Assembly (NCBI GenBank): GCA_016790515.1 | Contig: JAEUOY010000053.1 | Location: 1-64,000, forward strand | Direction of reading: 5' to 3' | Source of the DNA: Burkholderiaceae bacterium | GTDB taxonomy: Bacteria > Pseudomonadota > Gammaproteobacteria > Burkholderiales > Burkholderiaceae_C | DNA length: 64,000 bases | Translations under genes and position numbers: made by a program | Shown: positions 8,721 to 17,333 of the stretch, piece by piece | Numbering within the stretch: the first letter of the stretch is position 1 | Layout: each line of letters opens with the position of its first letter | The notes under the pieces: model-generated | Databases searched by the model: none | What the model was told of the DNA's origin: nothing | The model's input: only the letters and a program-made list of their open reading frames with translations

Positions 8721-9733
8721 ATCCAGGCCTGAGATTTCCGATCGTCACCGGGGCCGAGGCCGTCGCGCTGGCGCGCCAGGTTGCGATCGGGTGCTTCCAG
8801 CACCCGGCCTGGGTGCGGGCGGTGCAAGCCGTGCGTGGCCGGGTGCACGAACCGGTCGTGGTGCGGGCCTGCGACGAGAGCGGATGCCGGGCCTGGCTTC
8901 CCGGGGCCGTCCACAGGCGCTTCGGGCTGGAGGTCTTCGAGGCCATGCCGATGGGCGGCTATGGCGGCTGGGTGGCCGAATCGGCGCTGTCGGCCGAAGG
9001 CGAACTGCAGCTGACCCGCGCCTGGCTGGCGCGCGCGCGCTGGCCACTCGTCGTGTTGACCGGTGTGCCGGGCCGTCCTGACCGGCTGCCGGCACCCTCA
9101 CCCGTGGCGACCGGGCGCTGGGCAGCGCGCCTGCAACCGCTCGCCTTCGAGACCCATCTTCTGGACCTCTCCGGCGGCGACAATGAGCTTCTGCAGCGCG
9201 TGCGGCCGCGCATGCGCGGCTACCTGCGCAAGTTCGACCAACTGGGCTTCGAGTTCGACATCGCCAATGACCACGCCGCCCTGCGCGACTGCCACCGCTG
9301 GTACCGCGCAGGCAGCCATTCCTGGCACAAGGCTGCCGCTTCGCTGATGCCCGAGGGCTTTTTCACGGCGCTTGCCGGCGAGCCCGTCGCCGAGGTCTGG
9401 ACGGTGCGCTGGCAAGGCCGCCCCGTCGGCGCGGCGCTGTTCCTCGTCGGACGCGACGAGCTGCAATACCAGGCCTCGGGCACCGAGCGCATCGACGCCC
9501 CGGTCTCGGCGATGGAGGCCTTGCTGTGGCAGGCCGCCCGCCACCATCGCGACCTTGGCCGCTCGAGGCTCAACCTGGGTGCCAGCGAGGGCCTCGACAG
9601 CGTGGCCCGCTTCAAGGAAAAGTTCGGTGCTCGGGCGGTCTCGTACCTGCGCGTGTCCTACTTGCTGCCCGCGTGGCGCGTTTGTGGCGAAGGCCCGGCC
9701 CGGGCGCCGGCTGCGACGGGGCTGCCGTCATGA
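8717..9733 (+). CDS. FemAB/GNAT-like acyltransferase (Acetyltransf_6 type)
   Basis: A 338-residue protein resembling the FemAB-related GNAT proteins of polysaccharide loci. The core includes RMRGYLRKFDQLGFEF (about residue 160), the SWHKAAASLMP segment, AEVWTVRWQGRPVGAALFLV, and SAMEALLWQAARHHRDLGRSRLNLGAS near the end. Members are thought to transfer an amino acid or acyl group to a glycan or lipid carrier; the substrate here is unknown. The GTG start overlaps the previous stop as GTGA, and the stop overlaps the next ATG. Its place next to the formyltransferase suggests it modifies an amino-sugar. Confidence 0.68.
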   Translation: MNPGLRFPIVTGAEAVALARQVAIGCFQHPAWVRAVQAVRGRVHEPVVVRACDESGCRAWLPGAVHRRFGLEVFEAMPMGGYGGWVAESALSAEGELQLTRAWLARARWPLVVLTGVPGRPDRLPAPSPVATGRWAARLQPLAFETHLLDLSGGDNELLQRVRPRMRGYLRKFDQLGFEFDIANDHAALRDCHRWYRAGSHSWHKAAASLMPEGFFTALAGEPVAEVWTVRWQGRPVGAALFLVGRDELQYQASGTERIDAPVSAMEALLWQAARHHRDLGRSRLNLGASEGLDSVARFKEKFGARAVSYLRVSYLLPAWRVCGEGPARAPAATGLPS

Positions 9734-10815
9734 GGCTGGTGCTGATCGGCGACGGCGACAGCCCGCACCTACTGAAGTGGGCGCGCGCGCTGGCGCCGCA
9801 GGTCGAGCTGTGGGCCGCTTCGTCGCGCGGCTTCGCGCCCGGCTTCGACGCGCTGGTGCCGGCCCGGCGCCGGCTGGCGCTGGACACCCGGCCCGATTTC
9901 GAGGGCGGCAACGTCGCGCTGCTGCGCCACCTGCCGCGGCTGGCGGCCTGGCTGAAGACCGTGCGGCCCGACTGGATCCATGCGCATTACCTGACGTCGC
10001 AGGGCACCCTGGCCTGGCTGGCGACGCAGCTGTTCGGCGCCCCGGGCCGGCTGGTCGGTTCGGCCTGGGGCTCGGACATCCTGGTCACGCCGCAGCGCAG
10101 CACATTGATGCGCTGGCTGACCGGCCGGGTGCTGCGCGCCTGCGCGCTGACCACCAGCGATTCGCTGGCGATGGCGCAACGCATGCGCGAACTGGGCGCC
10201 GGCGAGGTGATGACCTTCCCGTTCGGCCTCGAGGCGCTGCCGCCGCTGCCGCCGGCGGGTGCCAAGCGCGACCACCTGTTGTTTGCCAACCGCGCCCTGG
10301 AGCCGATCTACGACCCGCTGCGGGTGCTGCGCCTGTTTGCCGGGCTGGCCCGGCGCTGGCCCGATGCCGAACTGGTGGTCGCCAACGACGGCTCGCTGCG
10401 CGCCGCGCTGCAACAGCAGGCGGCCGACGCCGGGCTGGCATCGCGCGTGCAGTTCGTCGGCCGGCTGGATGCGGCCACCCAGGCCGGCTGGTATGCCCGC
10501 GCGCGCTGGTACCTCAGCCTGCCGAGCAGCGACTCGGTGTCGGTCTCGGTGCTCGAGGCGATGGCCCACGGCTGCATCCCGCTGCTGTCGGACCTGCCGG
10601 CCAACCGCGAACTGGTGCGCTCCGGAGACAACGGCTGGGTCGCCCGCGGCGATGCCTTGCCGGGCGTCGCCGACCTGCAGCCGCTGCTGGACGGCGCCGA
10701 GGCCATCGCCGCCGCCAACCACGCCTGGGTCGCCGGCCACGCGATGTTCGCGCCTTGTGTCGCGGCTTTTCTCGACCGGCTGCGCGCGCTCGACGCCGCC
10801 GGGCCAGCGCGATGA
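9730..10815 (+). CDS. Glycosyltransferase, GT4-like (GT-B fold)
   Basis: A 361-residue glycosyltransferase. The N-terminal Rossmann half has MRLVLIGDGDSPHLLKWARA and IHAHYLTSQGTLAWLA. The C-terminal half holds the donor-binding pattern SVSVLEAMAHGCIPLLSDLP, where the Glu of the ExxxxxxxE-like motif contacts the nucleotide sugar. It is probably a cytoplasmic enzyme adding one sugar to the growing lipid-linked chain; donor and linkage cannot be read from sequence. ATGA overlaps bind it to both neighbours, so it is part of one translationally coupled run. Confidence 0.82.
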   Translation: MRLVLIGDGDSPHLLKWARALAPQVELWAASSRGFAPGFDALVPARRRLALDTRPDFEGGNVALLRHLPRLAAWLKTVRPDWIHAHYLTSQGTLAWLATQLFGAPGRLVGSAWGSDILVTPQRSTLMRWLTGRVLRACALTTSDSLAMAQRMRELGAGEVMTFPFGLEALPPLPPAGAKRDHLLFANRALEPIYDPLRVLRLFAGLARRWPDAELVVANDGSLRAALQQQAADAGLASRVQFVGRLDAATQAGWYARARWYLSLPSSDSVSVSVLEAMAHGCIPLLSDLPANRELVRSGDNGWVARGDALPGVADLQPLLDGAEAIAAANHAWVAGHAMFAPCVAAFLDRLRALDAAGPAR

Positions 10816-12038
10816 ACATCCTCTACCTGAACCATTACGCCGGCAGCCCGGCGCTGGGCATGGAATTCCGCCCCTACTACCTGGCGCGCGAATGGGTGCG
10901 CGCCGGCCACCGGGTGCAGATCGTCGCGGCCGACTTCTCGCATGTGCGCGCCCGCCAGCCGCAGGCCGGCGACGAGTTGATCGACGGCATCGCCTACCGC
11001 TGGCTGCCGACACCGCATTACCAGGGCAACGGCGTCGGCCGCGTGTGGAACATCTGGCGCTTCCTGTCGCAGGTCTGGGCGCAGTCGCGCCGGCTGGTCG
11101 CCGAGTTCGAGCCCGACGCGGTGATCGCCAGCAGCACCTACCCGATGGACATCTGGGTCGCGCGGCGCATCGCCAGGATGTGTGGCGCGCTGCTGGTGCA
11201 CGAGGTGCACGACCTGTGGCCGCTGAGCCCGATCGAGCTGTCGGGCATGTCGCCGAAGCACCCGTTCATCCGCCTGTGCCAGGCTGCCGAGGACGCCGCC
11301 TGCCGCGACGCCGATCGGGTGGTCAGCATGCTGCCCAAGGTGCAGGACCACCTGGCCGCGCATGGGCTGGACCTGCGCAAGCTGGTGATCGTGCCCAACG
11401 GCATCACGCTCGACGAATGGCCGGCCGACGCTCAGGCGTTGCCGCCGCTGCGCGACGACGTCGGCGCCGCCATCGCCGCGCAGCGAACCGCCGGCCGCAT
11501 GGTGGTCGGCTATGCCGGCTCGATGGGCCTGCCCAACGCGCTGGACACGCTGCTCGATGCCGCCGCGCTGCTGCACGACGAGCCGCTGGCCTTCGTGCTG
11601 GTCGGCGACGGCCATGAACGCGAGCGCCTGGCCCGGCGTGTCGCCGACGAGCGGCTGGCGAACGTGACGATGCTGCCGCCGATCCCGAAGGCGCAGATCC
11701 CGTCGCTGCTGGCCCAGCTCGACATCGCCTACATCGGCTGGCAGCGGGTGCCGATCTACCGCTTCGGCATCGCGCCGAACAAGCTGATGGACTACATGAT
11801 GGCCTCGGTGCCGGTGCTGCACAGCGTGGCGGCCGGCAACGACCCGGTGGCCGAGAGCGGTTGCGGCCTGACCGTCGCGCCCGAGTCGGCCGACGCGGTG
11901 GCCGACGGCCTGCGCCGGCTGGCCGCGCTGCCGGCGTCCGAACGCCAGGCGATGGGCCGGCGCGGCCGCGCCTTCGTGCTGGCCCACCACACCTACCCGG
12001 TGCTGGCGCGGCGCTTCCTGCAGGCGATGCAGCGGTGA
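10812..12038 (+). CDS. Glycosyltransferase family 4
   Basis: A 408-residue GT-B enzyme of the WcaL/WbuB-like group. The start MNILYLNHYAGSPALGMEFR is typical, with a glycine-rich acceptor loop and YYLAREWVRAGHRVQIVAAD. A HEVHDLWPLSP motif near residue 133 is common in this subfamily. The C-terminal half has VVGYAGSMGLPNALDTLLDAA and FGIAPNKLMDYMMASVPVLHS, the donor-site region. Close relatives transfer N-acetyl amino sugars (for example L-FucNAc or GlcNAc) in O-antigen and colanic-acid-like loci; the donor here is inferred only. ATG overlaps the upstream stop, and its own stop overlaps the next GTG. Confidence 0.86.
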   Translation: MNILYLNHYAGSPALGMEFRPYYLAREWVRAGHRVQIVAADFSHVRARQPQAGDELIDGIAYRWLPTPHYQGNGVGRVWNIWRFLSQVWAQSRRLVAEFEPDAVIASSTYPMDIWVARRIARMCGALLVHEVHDLWPLSPIELSGMSPKHPFIRLCQAAEDAACRDADRVVSMLPKVQDHLAAHGLDLRKLVIVPNGITLDEWPADAQALPPLRDDVGAAIAAQRTAGRMVVGYAGSMGLPNALDTLLDAAALLHDEPLAFVLVGDGHERERLARRVADERLANVTMLPPIPKAQIPSLLAQLDIAYIGWQRVPIYRFGIAPNKLMDYMMASVPVLHSVAAGNDPVAESGCGLTVAPESADAVADGLRRLAALPASERQAMGRRGRAFVLAHHTYPVLARRFLQAMQR

Positions 12039-12739
12039 GCGGGCCGGGCGACGAGACCCGCGCGGTGGCCGAGCGCTATGCGCGGCGCGGCGCCGTCGAT
12101 CGCTACAGCCTGCTGCAGCCCGACGTCTGGCAGACGGTGCAGGAGCGCCAGCGCGCGATGCTGCGGCTGTTCACCCGGCTGGGCTTTACCGACCTGGCCT
12201 CGCTGCGCGTGCTGGAGGTCGGCTGCGGTGCCGGCGGCAACCTGCTCGAGCTGCTGCGCATGGGCTTCGCGCCCCACAACCTGGCCGGCGCCGAGCTGCT
12301 GCCCGAGCGGCTGGCCCAGGCCCGCGCGGTGCTGCCGCCAGCCGTCACGCTGTGGGGTGGCGATGCCAGCGCGCTGGACATCGTGCCCGGCAGCGTCGAC
12401 ATCGTGTGGCAGTCCACCGTGTTCAGCTCGCTGCTCGACGATGCCTTCCAGCAGCGGCTGGCCGATGCGATGTGGCGCTGGGTGGCGCCGGGCGGCGGCG
12501 TGCTGTGGTACGACTTCACCGTGGACAATCCGCGCAACCGCGATGTGCGCGGCGTGCCGCTGGTGCGGGTGCGGCAGCTGTTTCCGCAGGCCGCCGTGTG
12601 GCATCGGCGGTTGACGCTGGCGCCGCCGATCGCGCGCGCGGTGTGCCGCGTGCACCCGTCGCTGTATCCGGTGTTCAACGCCTTGCCGCTGCTGCGCACC
12701 CACCAACTGGTCTGGCTGCAGAAACCTGCGGCTGGCTGA
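12035..12739 (+). CDS. SAM-dependent methyltransferase (class I)
   Basis: A 234-residue methyltransferase. SAM-binding motif I is LRVLEVGCGAGGNLLELL, motif II region VDIVWQSTVFSSLLDD, and motif III WVAPGGGVLWYDFTVDNPRN. The C-terminal segment HRRLTLAPPIAR resembles sugar methyltransferases at the end of O-antigen operons. It starts with GTG at 12035 (GTGA overlap) and is the last gene of the 2.9-12.7 kb run; the Uma2-type gene converges on it from the right. The acceptor is unknown but is probably a hydroxyl on the polysaccharide. Confidence 0.8.
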   Translation: MSGPGDETRAVAERYARRGAVDRYSLLQPDVWQTVQERQRAMLRLFTRLGFTDLASLRVLEVGCGAGGNLLELLRMGFAPHNLAGAELLPERLAQARAVLPPAVTLWGGDASALDIVPGSVDIVWQSTVFSSLLDDAFQQRLADAMWRWVAPGGGVLWYDFTVDNPRNRDVRGVPLVRVRQLFPQAAVWHRRLTLAPPIARAVCRVHPSLYPVFNALPLLRTHQLVWLQKPAAG

Positions 12740-12749
12740 TCGGGCGGGT

Positions 12750-13316
12750 TCAACCGGTCGCCGGCTCCAGTCCCTGGAACACATCGGCCAGCGCGACCCG
12801 ACAGCCGATGCTGGCGCAGACCATGGCCTCGTCCTGGCTCATGTCGTGAAGCACCCACAGGCCGTCGGCACCGCGCCGGAAGCCGTCGACCCGCCGCGTC
12901 TCGGGGTCGACCAGGATGTATTCCTGCAGCGACTCGATCCGCCGGTACAGCGCGAACTTCTGGCTGCGGTCATAGCCCTGGGTGCTGGGTGACAGCACCT
13001 CGATCACCAGCGTCGGCGCGCGGAAGATCACCTCGGTGGCCAGGTCGGCCTTGTCGCAGGTGACGAACAGGTCGGGGTACAGGATCGTGTCGTCGGCGAT
13101 CTGGACCTTCATGCCTTCAGAGAACACCTGGCAGGGCGCGCCGCGCAGTTGCAGATTCAGTTCCGTTCCCAGATTCAGCACCACCCGTCCATGGGTGCGC
13201 CGCCCGCCCACCATGGCGAACACCTCACCCCGGTGGTACTCATGCTTCTCGACCTGCTGGTTCTCCCAGGCCAGAAACTCGTCCAGCGTCGGCTTCTGCC
13301 GTGCCAAGGCCGTCAT
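12750..13316 (-). CDS. Uma2 family protein (DUF820, restriction-endonuclease-like fold)
   Basis: A 188-residue protein of the Uma2/DUF820 family, whose members have a PD-(D/E)xK nuclease-like fold and mostly unknown roles. Recognisable parts are TLDEFLAWE near the start, [23 protein letters not shown], and [22 protein letters not shown] with the conserved Glu, then [12 protein letters not shown]. The ATG at 13316 is preferred over a TTG at 13322 because a GGAGG sits exactly 7 bases before it. It is transcribed against the surrounding polysaccharide genes and shows no functional link to them. It probably entered as a single-gene insertion. Confidence 0.85.
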   Translation of the reverse strand: MTALARQKPTLDEFLAWENQQVEKHEYHRGEVFAMVGGRRTHGRVVLNLGTELNLQLRGAPCQVFSEGMKVQIADDTILYPDLFVTCDKADLATEVIFRAPTLVIEVLSPSTQGYDRSQKFALYRRIESLQEYILVDPETRRVDGFRRGADGLWVLHDMSQDEAMVCASIGCRVALADVFQGLEPATG

Positions 13317-13370
13317 CGGCAAACCTCCAGGCGGGATTGTGGCCCAGCCGGCCCCGCAGCGGGGGGGCCG

Positions 13371-13376
13371 TAAAAT
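13371..13376 (+). promoter_or_regulatory. Possible -10 box for the 13.4 kb aminotransferase operon
   Basis: TAAAAT stands out in a very GC-rich divergent gap, 47 bases before the ATG at 13424. No clear -35 box is seen. A CACAAT on the opposite strand (13336-13341) could serve the Uma2-type gene. Confidence 0.35.
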
Positions 13377-13423
13377 TGCGGGTTTACGACGAGGCGAGGC
13401 GTCTGCGGACGGCCTGCCTGCCC

Positions 13424-14620
13424 ATGACTTCAGACCGCTCGTCCCCGCTGCCCTTCCTCCCCTTCGCCCTGCCCGAGATCGGCGAGGACGACATCGCCGA
13501 GGTCGTCGACACGCTGCGCAGCGGCTGGATCACCACCGGCCCCAAGGCCAAGCGCTTCGAGGCCGACTTCAAGGCCTGGCTGGGCGATGGCGGCGACGAC
13601 ACCGAAGGCCTGCACTGCATCGCGGTGAACTCGGCCACCGCCGGTCTGCACCTGGCGCTGGAAGCCATCGGCATCGTCCCCGGCGACGAGGTGATCACCA
13701 CCACCCACACCTTCACCGCCACCGCCGAGGTCGTGCGCTACCTGGGCGCCGACGTGAAGCTGGTCGACATAGCCCCGGCGACGCTGAACATCGCCCCGGC
13801 CGCGGTCGAGGCGGCGATCACGCCCAGGACCAAGGCCATCCTGCCGGTGCACTATGCCGGCCTCGCGGCCGACATGCCGGCGATCCTGGAGATCGCCCGC
13901 CGCCACGGCCTGAAGGTGGTCGAGGACGCCGCCCACGCGCTGCCGACCACCAGCGCCGGACGGCGCATCGGCACGCTGGCCAGCGACGCGACGGTGTTCA
14001 GCTTCTACGCCAACAAGACCATCACCACCGGTGAAGGCGGCATGCTGGTCACGCGCGACGCGGCGCTGGCCAAACGCGCGCAGATCATGCGGCTGCACGG
14101 CATGAGCCGCGACGCCTTCGACCGCTTCACCGCCACGGTGCCGAGCTGGTACTACGAGATCGTCGCGCCGGGCTTCAAGTACAACCTCACGGACATCGCC
14201 GCGGCGCTGGGCCTGCAGCAGCTGAAGAAGGCCCACGCGTTCGCGCAGCGCCGCGCGGCGATCGCCGAACGCTACAACGCCGCCTTCGCCGACCTGCCGG
14301 TGATCACCGCGCCGACCGCGCCACCCGGCGAACTGCACCCCTGGCACCTCTACGTGCTGCGGCTGGGCCCCGAAGCCGGCATCGCCCGCAACGCCTTCAT
14401 CGAAAGGCTGTTCGAGGCCGGCATCGGCTGCAGCGTGCACTACATCCCGCTGCACCTGCAGCCCTACTGGCGCGACCGCTACGACCTGAAGCCGGCCGAT
14501 TTCCCGGCCAGCCAGCAGGCGTACGAGCAGATGCTGAGCCTGCCGATCTACAGCCGCATGAGCGACGGCGACGTCGATCGGGTGATCGCCGCGGTGCGCG
14601 GTCTGCTGGTAAGGGCGTGA
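13424..14620 (+). CDS. PLP aminotransferase, DegT/DnrJ/EryC1 family (PglE-like)
   Basis: A 398-residue sugar aminotransferase. Marks are [13 protein letters not shown] at the N-terminus, [15 protein letters not shown], the [11 protein letters not shown] motif, and [16 protein letters not shown] with the PLP Lys at residue 198. This [10 protein letters not shown] form is typical of enzymes that aminate 4-keto-6-deoxy sugars (PglE, perosamine synthase, WecE-like). With the WbpM-type 4,6-dehydratase two genes downstream it probably makes a UDP-4-amino-4,6-dideoxy-HexNAc, the likely substrate of the formyltransferase at 7.7 kb. The ATG at 13424 is preferred; upstream in-frame codons run into the gap. 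Confidence 0.87.
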   Translation: MTSDRSSPLPFLPFALPEIGEDDIAEVVDTLRSGWITTGPKAKRFEADFKAWLGDGGDDTEGLHCIAVNSATAGLHLALEAIGIVPGDEVITTTHTFTATAEVVRYLGADVKLVDIAPATLNIAPAAVEAAITPRTKAILPVHYAGLAADMPAILEIARRHGLKVVEDAAHALPTTSAGRRIGTLASDATVFSFYANKTITTGEGGMLVTRDAALAKRAQIMRLHGMSRDAFDRFTATVPSWYYEIVAPGFKYNLTDIAAALGLQQLKKAHAFAQRRAAIAERYNAAFADLPVITAPTAPPGELHPWHLYVLRLGPEAGIARNAFIERLFEAGIGCSVHYIPLHLQPYWRDRYDLKPADFPASQQAYEQMLSLPIYSRMSDGDVDRVIAAVRGLLVRA

Positions 14621-14650
14621 GCGCGCGACCGGCATTGCGGCACGCGAGCG

Positions 14651-15247
14651 ATGGCCAAGCGCCTGTTCGACCTGCTGGGCGCGGCGCTGGCGCTGGGGCT
14701 GCTTGCGCCGCTGCTGGTGATCGTCGCGCTGGCGGTGCGGCTGGATTCGCCCGGGCCGGTGTTCTTCCGCCAGGAGCGGGTGGGCCGCCACGGCGTGCCG
14801 TTCCGCATCCACAAGTTCCGCACGATGCGCGCCGACGCGCAGGCACTGGGCCCGCAGGTCACGGTCGGCCGCGACGAGCGCATCACGCGCGTCGGCCACT
14901 GGCTGCGCCACTACCGCATCGACGAGCTGCCGCAGTTCATCGACGTGCTGCAGGGCACGATGAGCCTGGTCGGGCCGCGGCCGGAAGTGCCGCGCTTCGT
15001 CGCGCACTACCCCGACATGCTGAGGGCCCGGGTGTTCGCGGTGCGCCCGGGCATCACCGACCCGGCCTCGCTGGCGCACATCGACGAGGCGGCGCTGCTG
15101 GCCGGCTCGGCGGACCCGGAGCGCGACTACGTCGAGCGCATCCTGCCGCGCAAGCTGGCGCTGCAGGCCGAGTACGCATCGCGCGCGACGCTGGCGTCCG
15201 ACCTGGGCGTGCTGCTGCGCACGCTGAAGGTGCTGTGGTCGCGTTGA
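14651..15247 (+). CDS. Undecaprenyl-phosphate sugar phosphotransferase (PglC/WcaJ C-terminal type)
   Basis: A 198-residue monotopic phosphoglycosyltransferase. It starts the glycan by moving a sugar-1-phosphate from UDP-sugar to undecaprenyl phosphate in the inner membrane. One hydrophobic re-entrant helix (LGAALALGLLAPLLVIVALA) is followed by DSPGPVFFRQERVG, FRIHKFRTMR, RIDELPQFIDVLQGTMSLVGPRPE and VRPGITDPAS, all family signatures including the catalytic Asp-Glu pair. The short length is that of PglC, without the N-terminal membrane domain of WbaP/WcaJ. It sits between the aminotransferase and dehydratase, the pgl-like order, so its donor may be a 4-amino(acyl)-6-deoxy sugar. Confidence 0.92.
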   Translation: MAKRLFDLLGAALALGLLAPLLVIVALAVRLDSPGPVFFRQERVGRHGVPFRIHKFRTMRADAQALGPQVTVGRDERITRVGHWLRHYRIDELPQFIDVLQGTMSLVGPRPEVPRFVAHYPDMLRARVFAVRPGITDPASLAHIDEAALLAGSADPERDYVERILPRKLALQAEYASRATLASDLGVLLRTLKVLWSR

Positions 15248-15266
15248 CGCCGCGGCGGACCGCACG

Positions 15267-17138
15267 ATGACGGATCCGACCGTCTGGCACCGCCTCGACC
15301 GCTTCCTGGCGCGGCTGCGGCCGCACCGCGAGCCGCTGTCGCTGCTGATCGACGGCGCCGTGGTGGCGCTGGCCTGGAACGTCACCTACCTGTTCCGGCT
15401 CGGCTTCGAGCGCTGGATCAGCGCCCGGCCGGCCTACGACGGCTGGGTGCTGCTGGGCATCGTCGTGGCCTACGCGCTGGCCTTCAGCGCGCTGAAGGTG
15501 CCACAGGGCATGTGGCGCTTCTCGGGCTTCGGCGAGGTCAAGCGCCTGGCGCTGGCCTGCCTGATCGCCGGGCTGGCCAGCGCGGTCGTGGTGCTGATGC
15601 TGCAGCTCACCCAGGTGCCGCGCGCGGTGCTGGCGCTGCACCCGGTGGTGGCGCTGATGGGGCTGGCGCTGGTGCGGCTGGCCTACCGCATGGTCTACGA
15701 GCACGGCCGGGCGCAGATCACCGGCAGCACGGCCGAGATCCGCCGCGCGATCGTGATGGGCGCCGGCGAGGCCGCCAGGCGGCTGCTGGCGGGCATCCAC
15801 CAGCAGGGCTGGATCGTGCTGGGCCTGCTCGACGACGACCCGGCCAAGCAGGGCGCGCGCATCGCCGGGCTGCCGGTGCTGGGCCCGCTGGAGGCGATCG
15901 CCGACAAGGCGGTGCGCGGCGCGGCCACCCACGTCATCGTCGCGATGCCCGCGGCCACGGCCGCGCAGCGCCGCCGCGCGCTGGCGCTGGCCGCCCCGTC
16001 GGGCCTGCCGGTGCTGACGGTGCCCTCGGCCGACGAACTGCGCGACGGGCGCGGCGCCGTCGAGCGGGTGCGCGACATCGAGCCCGAGGACCTGCTGGGC
16101 CGCGAACCGGTGCACCTCGACGAAGCCGGCATCGCCGAGGCGCTGGCCGGCAAGGTGGTGCTGATCACCGGCGCCGGTGGCTCGATCGGCAGCGAGCTGT
16201 GCCGCCAGGTGGCGCGCTTCCGCCCGAGCCGGCTGGTGCTGTACGAGCTGAGCGAGTTCAACCTCTACAGCATCGAGCAGGACCTCGGCGAGCGCTTTCC
16301 CGAGCAGCCGCTGGCGCGGGTGATCGGCGACGTCAAGGACCTGGAACACCTGCGCCAGACCTTCGGCCACTGGCGGCCGCAGGTGGTCTTCCACGCCGCG
16401 GCCTTCAAGCATGTGCCGCTGATGGAGGAGGATCACAACGCGCTGGCCGCCCTGCGCAACAACACGCTGGGCACCTGGCACGCCGCGCTGGCGGCCGCCG
16501 AAGTGAAGGCCGAGCGCTTCGTGCTGATCAGCACCGACAAGGCGGTGAACCCGACCAACGTGATGGGCGCGACCAAGCGCGCGGCCGAGATGGTGGTCTC
16601 GGCGCTGGCCGCCGAGCACGAGGGCACGCGCTTCATGGCGGTGCGCTTCGGCAACGTGCTGGGCTCCAGCGGCAGCGTGATCCCGAAGTTCAAGGAGCAG
16701 ATCGCCAAGGGCGGCCCGGTCACCGTGACACATCCTGAAATCATTCGTTACTTCATGACCATCCCCGAAGCCGCCCGGCTGGTGCTGCAGGCCGCGGCGA
16801 TCGGTGAAACTGGCCAGGTGCTGGTGCTGGACATGGGCGAGCCGGTGAAGATCGTCGACCTGGCGCGCGACCTGATCCGGCTGTCGGGGCATTCGGCCGA
16901 CGAGATCGGCATCGTGTTCTCGGGGCTGCGGCCGGGGGAGAAGTTGTACGAAGAGTTGTTGGCCGATGGCGACGCCACGCTGCCGACGCAGGTCAACCGC
17001 CTGCGGATTGCACGCCTGCGTGACCAGCCCGGGGACGTGCAGGCACTGCTGGCCTGGGCGGGGCATGGCACGGGCATCGAGGCTTCCGAGGTAAGGATGC
17101 GACTGGGCAAGGCGGTTGCAGAGTACCGACCTTCCTGA
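15267..17138 (+). CDS. UDP-N-acetylglucosamine 4,6-dehydratase, membrane-bound (WbpM/PglF/CapD type)
   Basis: A 623-residue protein. The N-terminus has four membrane segments (about residues 25-145), then a first Rossmann-like CoA-binding-type domain, and from about residue 285 an extended SDR domain. TGAGGSIGSE (residues 301 onward) binds NAD(P). The active site has the S/M/K form of this family: STDKAVNPTNVMGATKR with Ser422, Met433 and Lys437. It converts UDP-GlcNAc to the 4-keto-6-deoxy sugar. Neighbouring aminotransferase and PglC-type genes complete the path to a 4-amino sugar on the lipid carrier. A strong hairpin lies right after the stop. Confidence 0.93.
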   Translation: MTDPTVWHRLDRFLARLRPHREPLSLLIDGAVVALAWNVTYLFRLGFERWISARPAYDGWVLLGIVVAYALAFSALKVPQGMWRFSGFGEVKRLALACLIAGLASAVVVLMLQLTQVPRAVLALHPVVALMGLALVRLAYRMVYEHGRAQITGSTAEIRRAIVMGAGEAARRLLAGIHQQGWIVLGLLDDDPAKQGARIAGLPVLGPLEAIADKAVRGAATHVIVAMPAATAAQRRRALALAAPSGLPVLTVPSADELRDGRGAVERVRDIEPEDLLGREPVHLDEAGIAEALAGKVVLITGAGGSIGSELCRQVARFRPSRLVLYELSEFNLYSIEQDLGERFPEQPLARVIGDVKDLEHLRQTFGHWRPQVVFHAAAFKHVPLMEEDHNALAALRNNTLGTWHAALAAAEVKAERFVLISTDKAVNPTNVMGATKRAAEMVVSALAAEHEGTRFMAVRFGNVLGSSGSVIPKFKEQIAKGGPVTVTHPEIIRYFMTIPEAARLVLQAAAIGETGQVLVLDMGEPVKIVDLARDLIRLSGHSADEIGIVFSGLRPGEKLYEELLADGDATLPTQVNRLRIARLRDQPGDVQALLAWAGHGTGIEASEVRMRLGKAVAEYRPS

Positions 17139-17141
17139 CAA

Positions 17142-17173
17142 CTTGAAACGCGATGTGAGCGTCGCGATTCAAG
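17142..17173 (+). promoter_or_regulatory. Hairpin immediately after the dehydratase stop codon
   Basis: CTTGAAACGCGA (17142-17153) and TCGCGATTCAAG (17162-17173) form a 12-base stem with one mismatch and an 8-base loop, 3 bases after the stop. There is no T-run, so it is not a classical intrinsic terminator. The 195-base gap to the next gene may hold a processing site, attenuator or new promoter; TAATAT at 17187-17192 could be a -10 box. Confidence 0.5.
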
Positions 17174-17333
17174 CGCTCGGCCACGGTAATATCTTCGTCA
17201 CAATTTCCGGGCCAGCCGTCGAGCGGCCCAACGGGCAGGAATGCAGCGACACGTCAACTCAGACCAGGCATCGGCGGTTCACCCTTTTGCCTCGGCAAGT
17301 GTGGCGACGTTGCACAGGACCCGTGCCGCGGGC

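Noticed and set aside
17241..17333. Upstream start for the GT4 gene at 17.3 kb
   Set aside because: The extra 31 residues lack family similarity and no ribosome-binding site is seen before that ATG.
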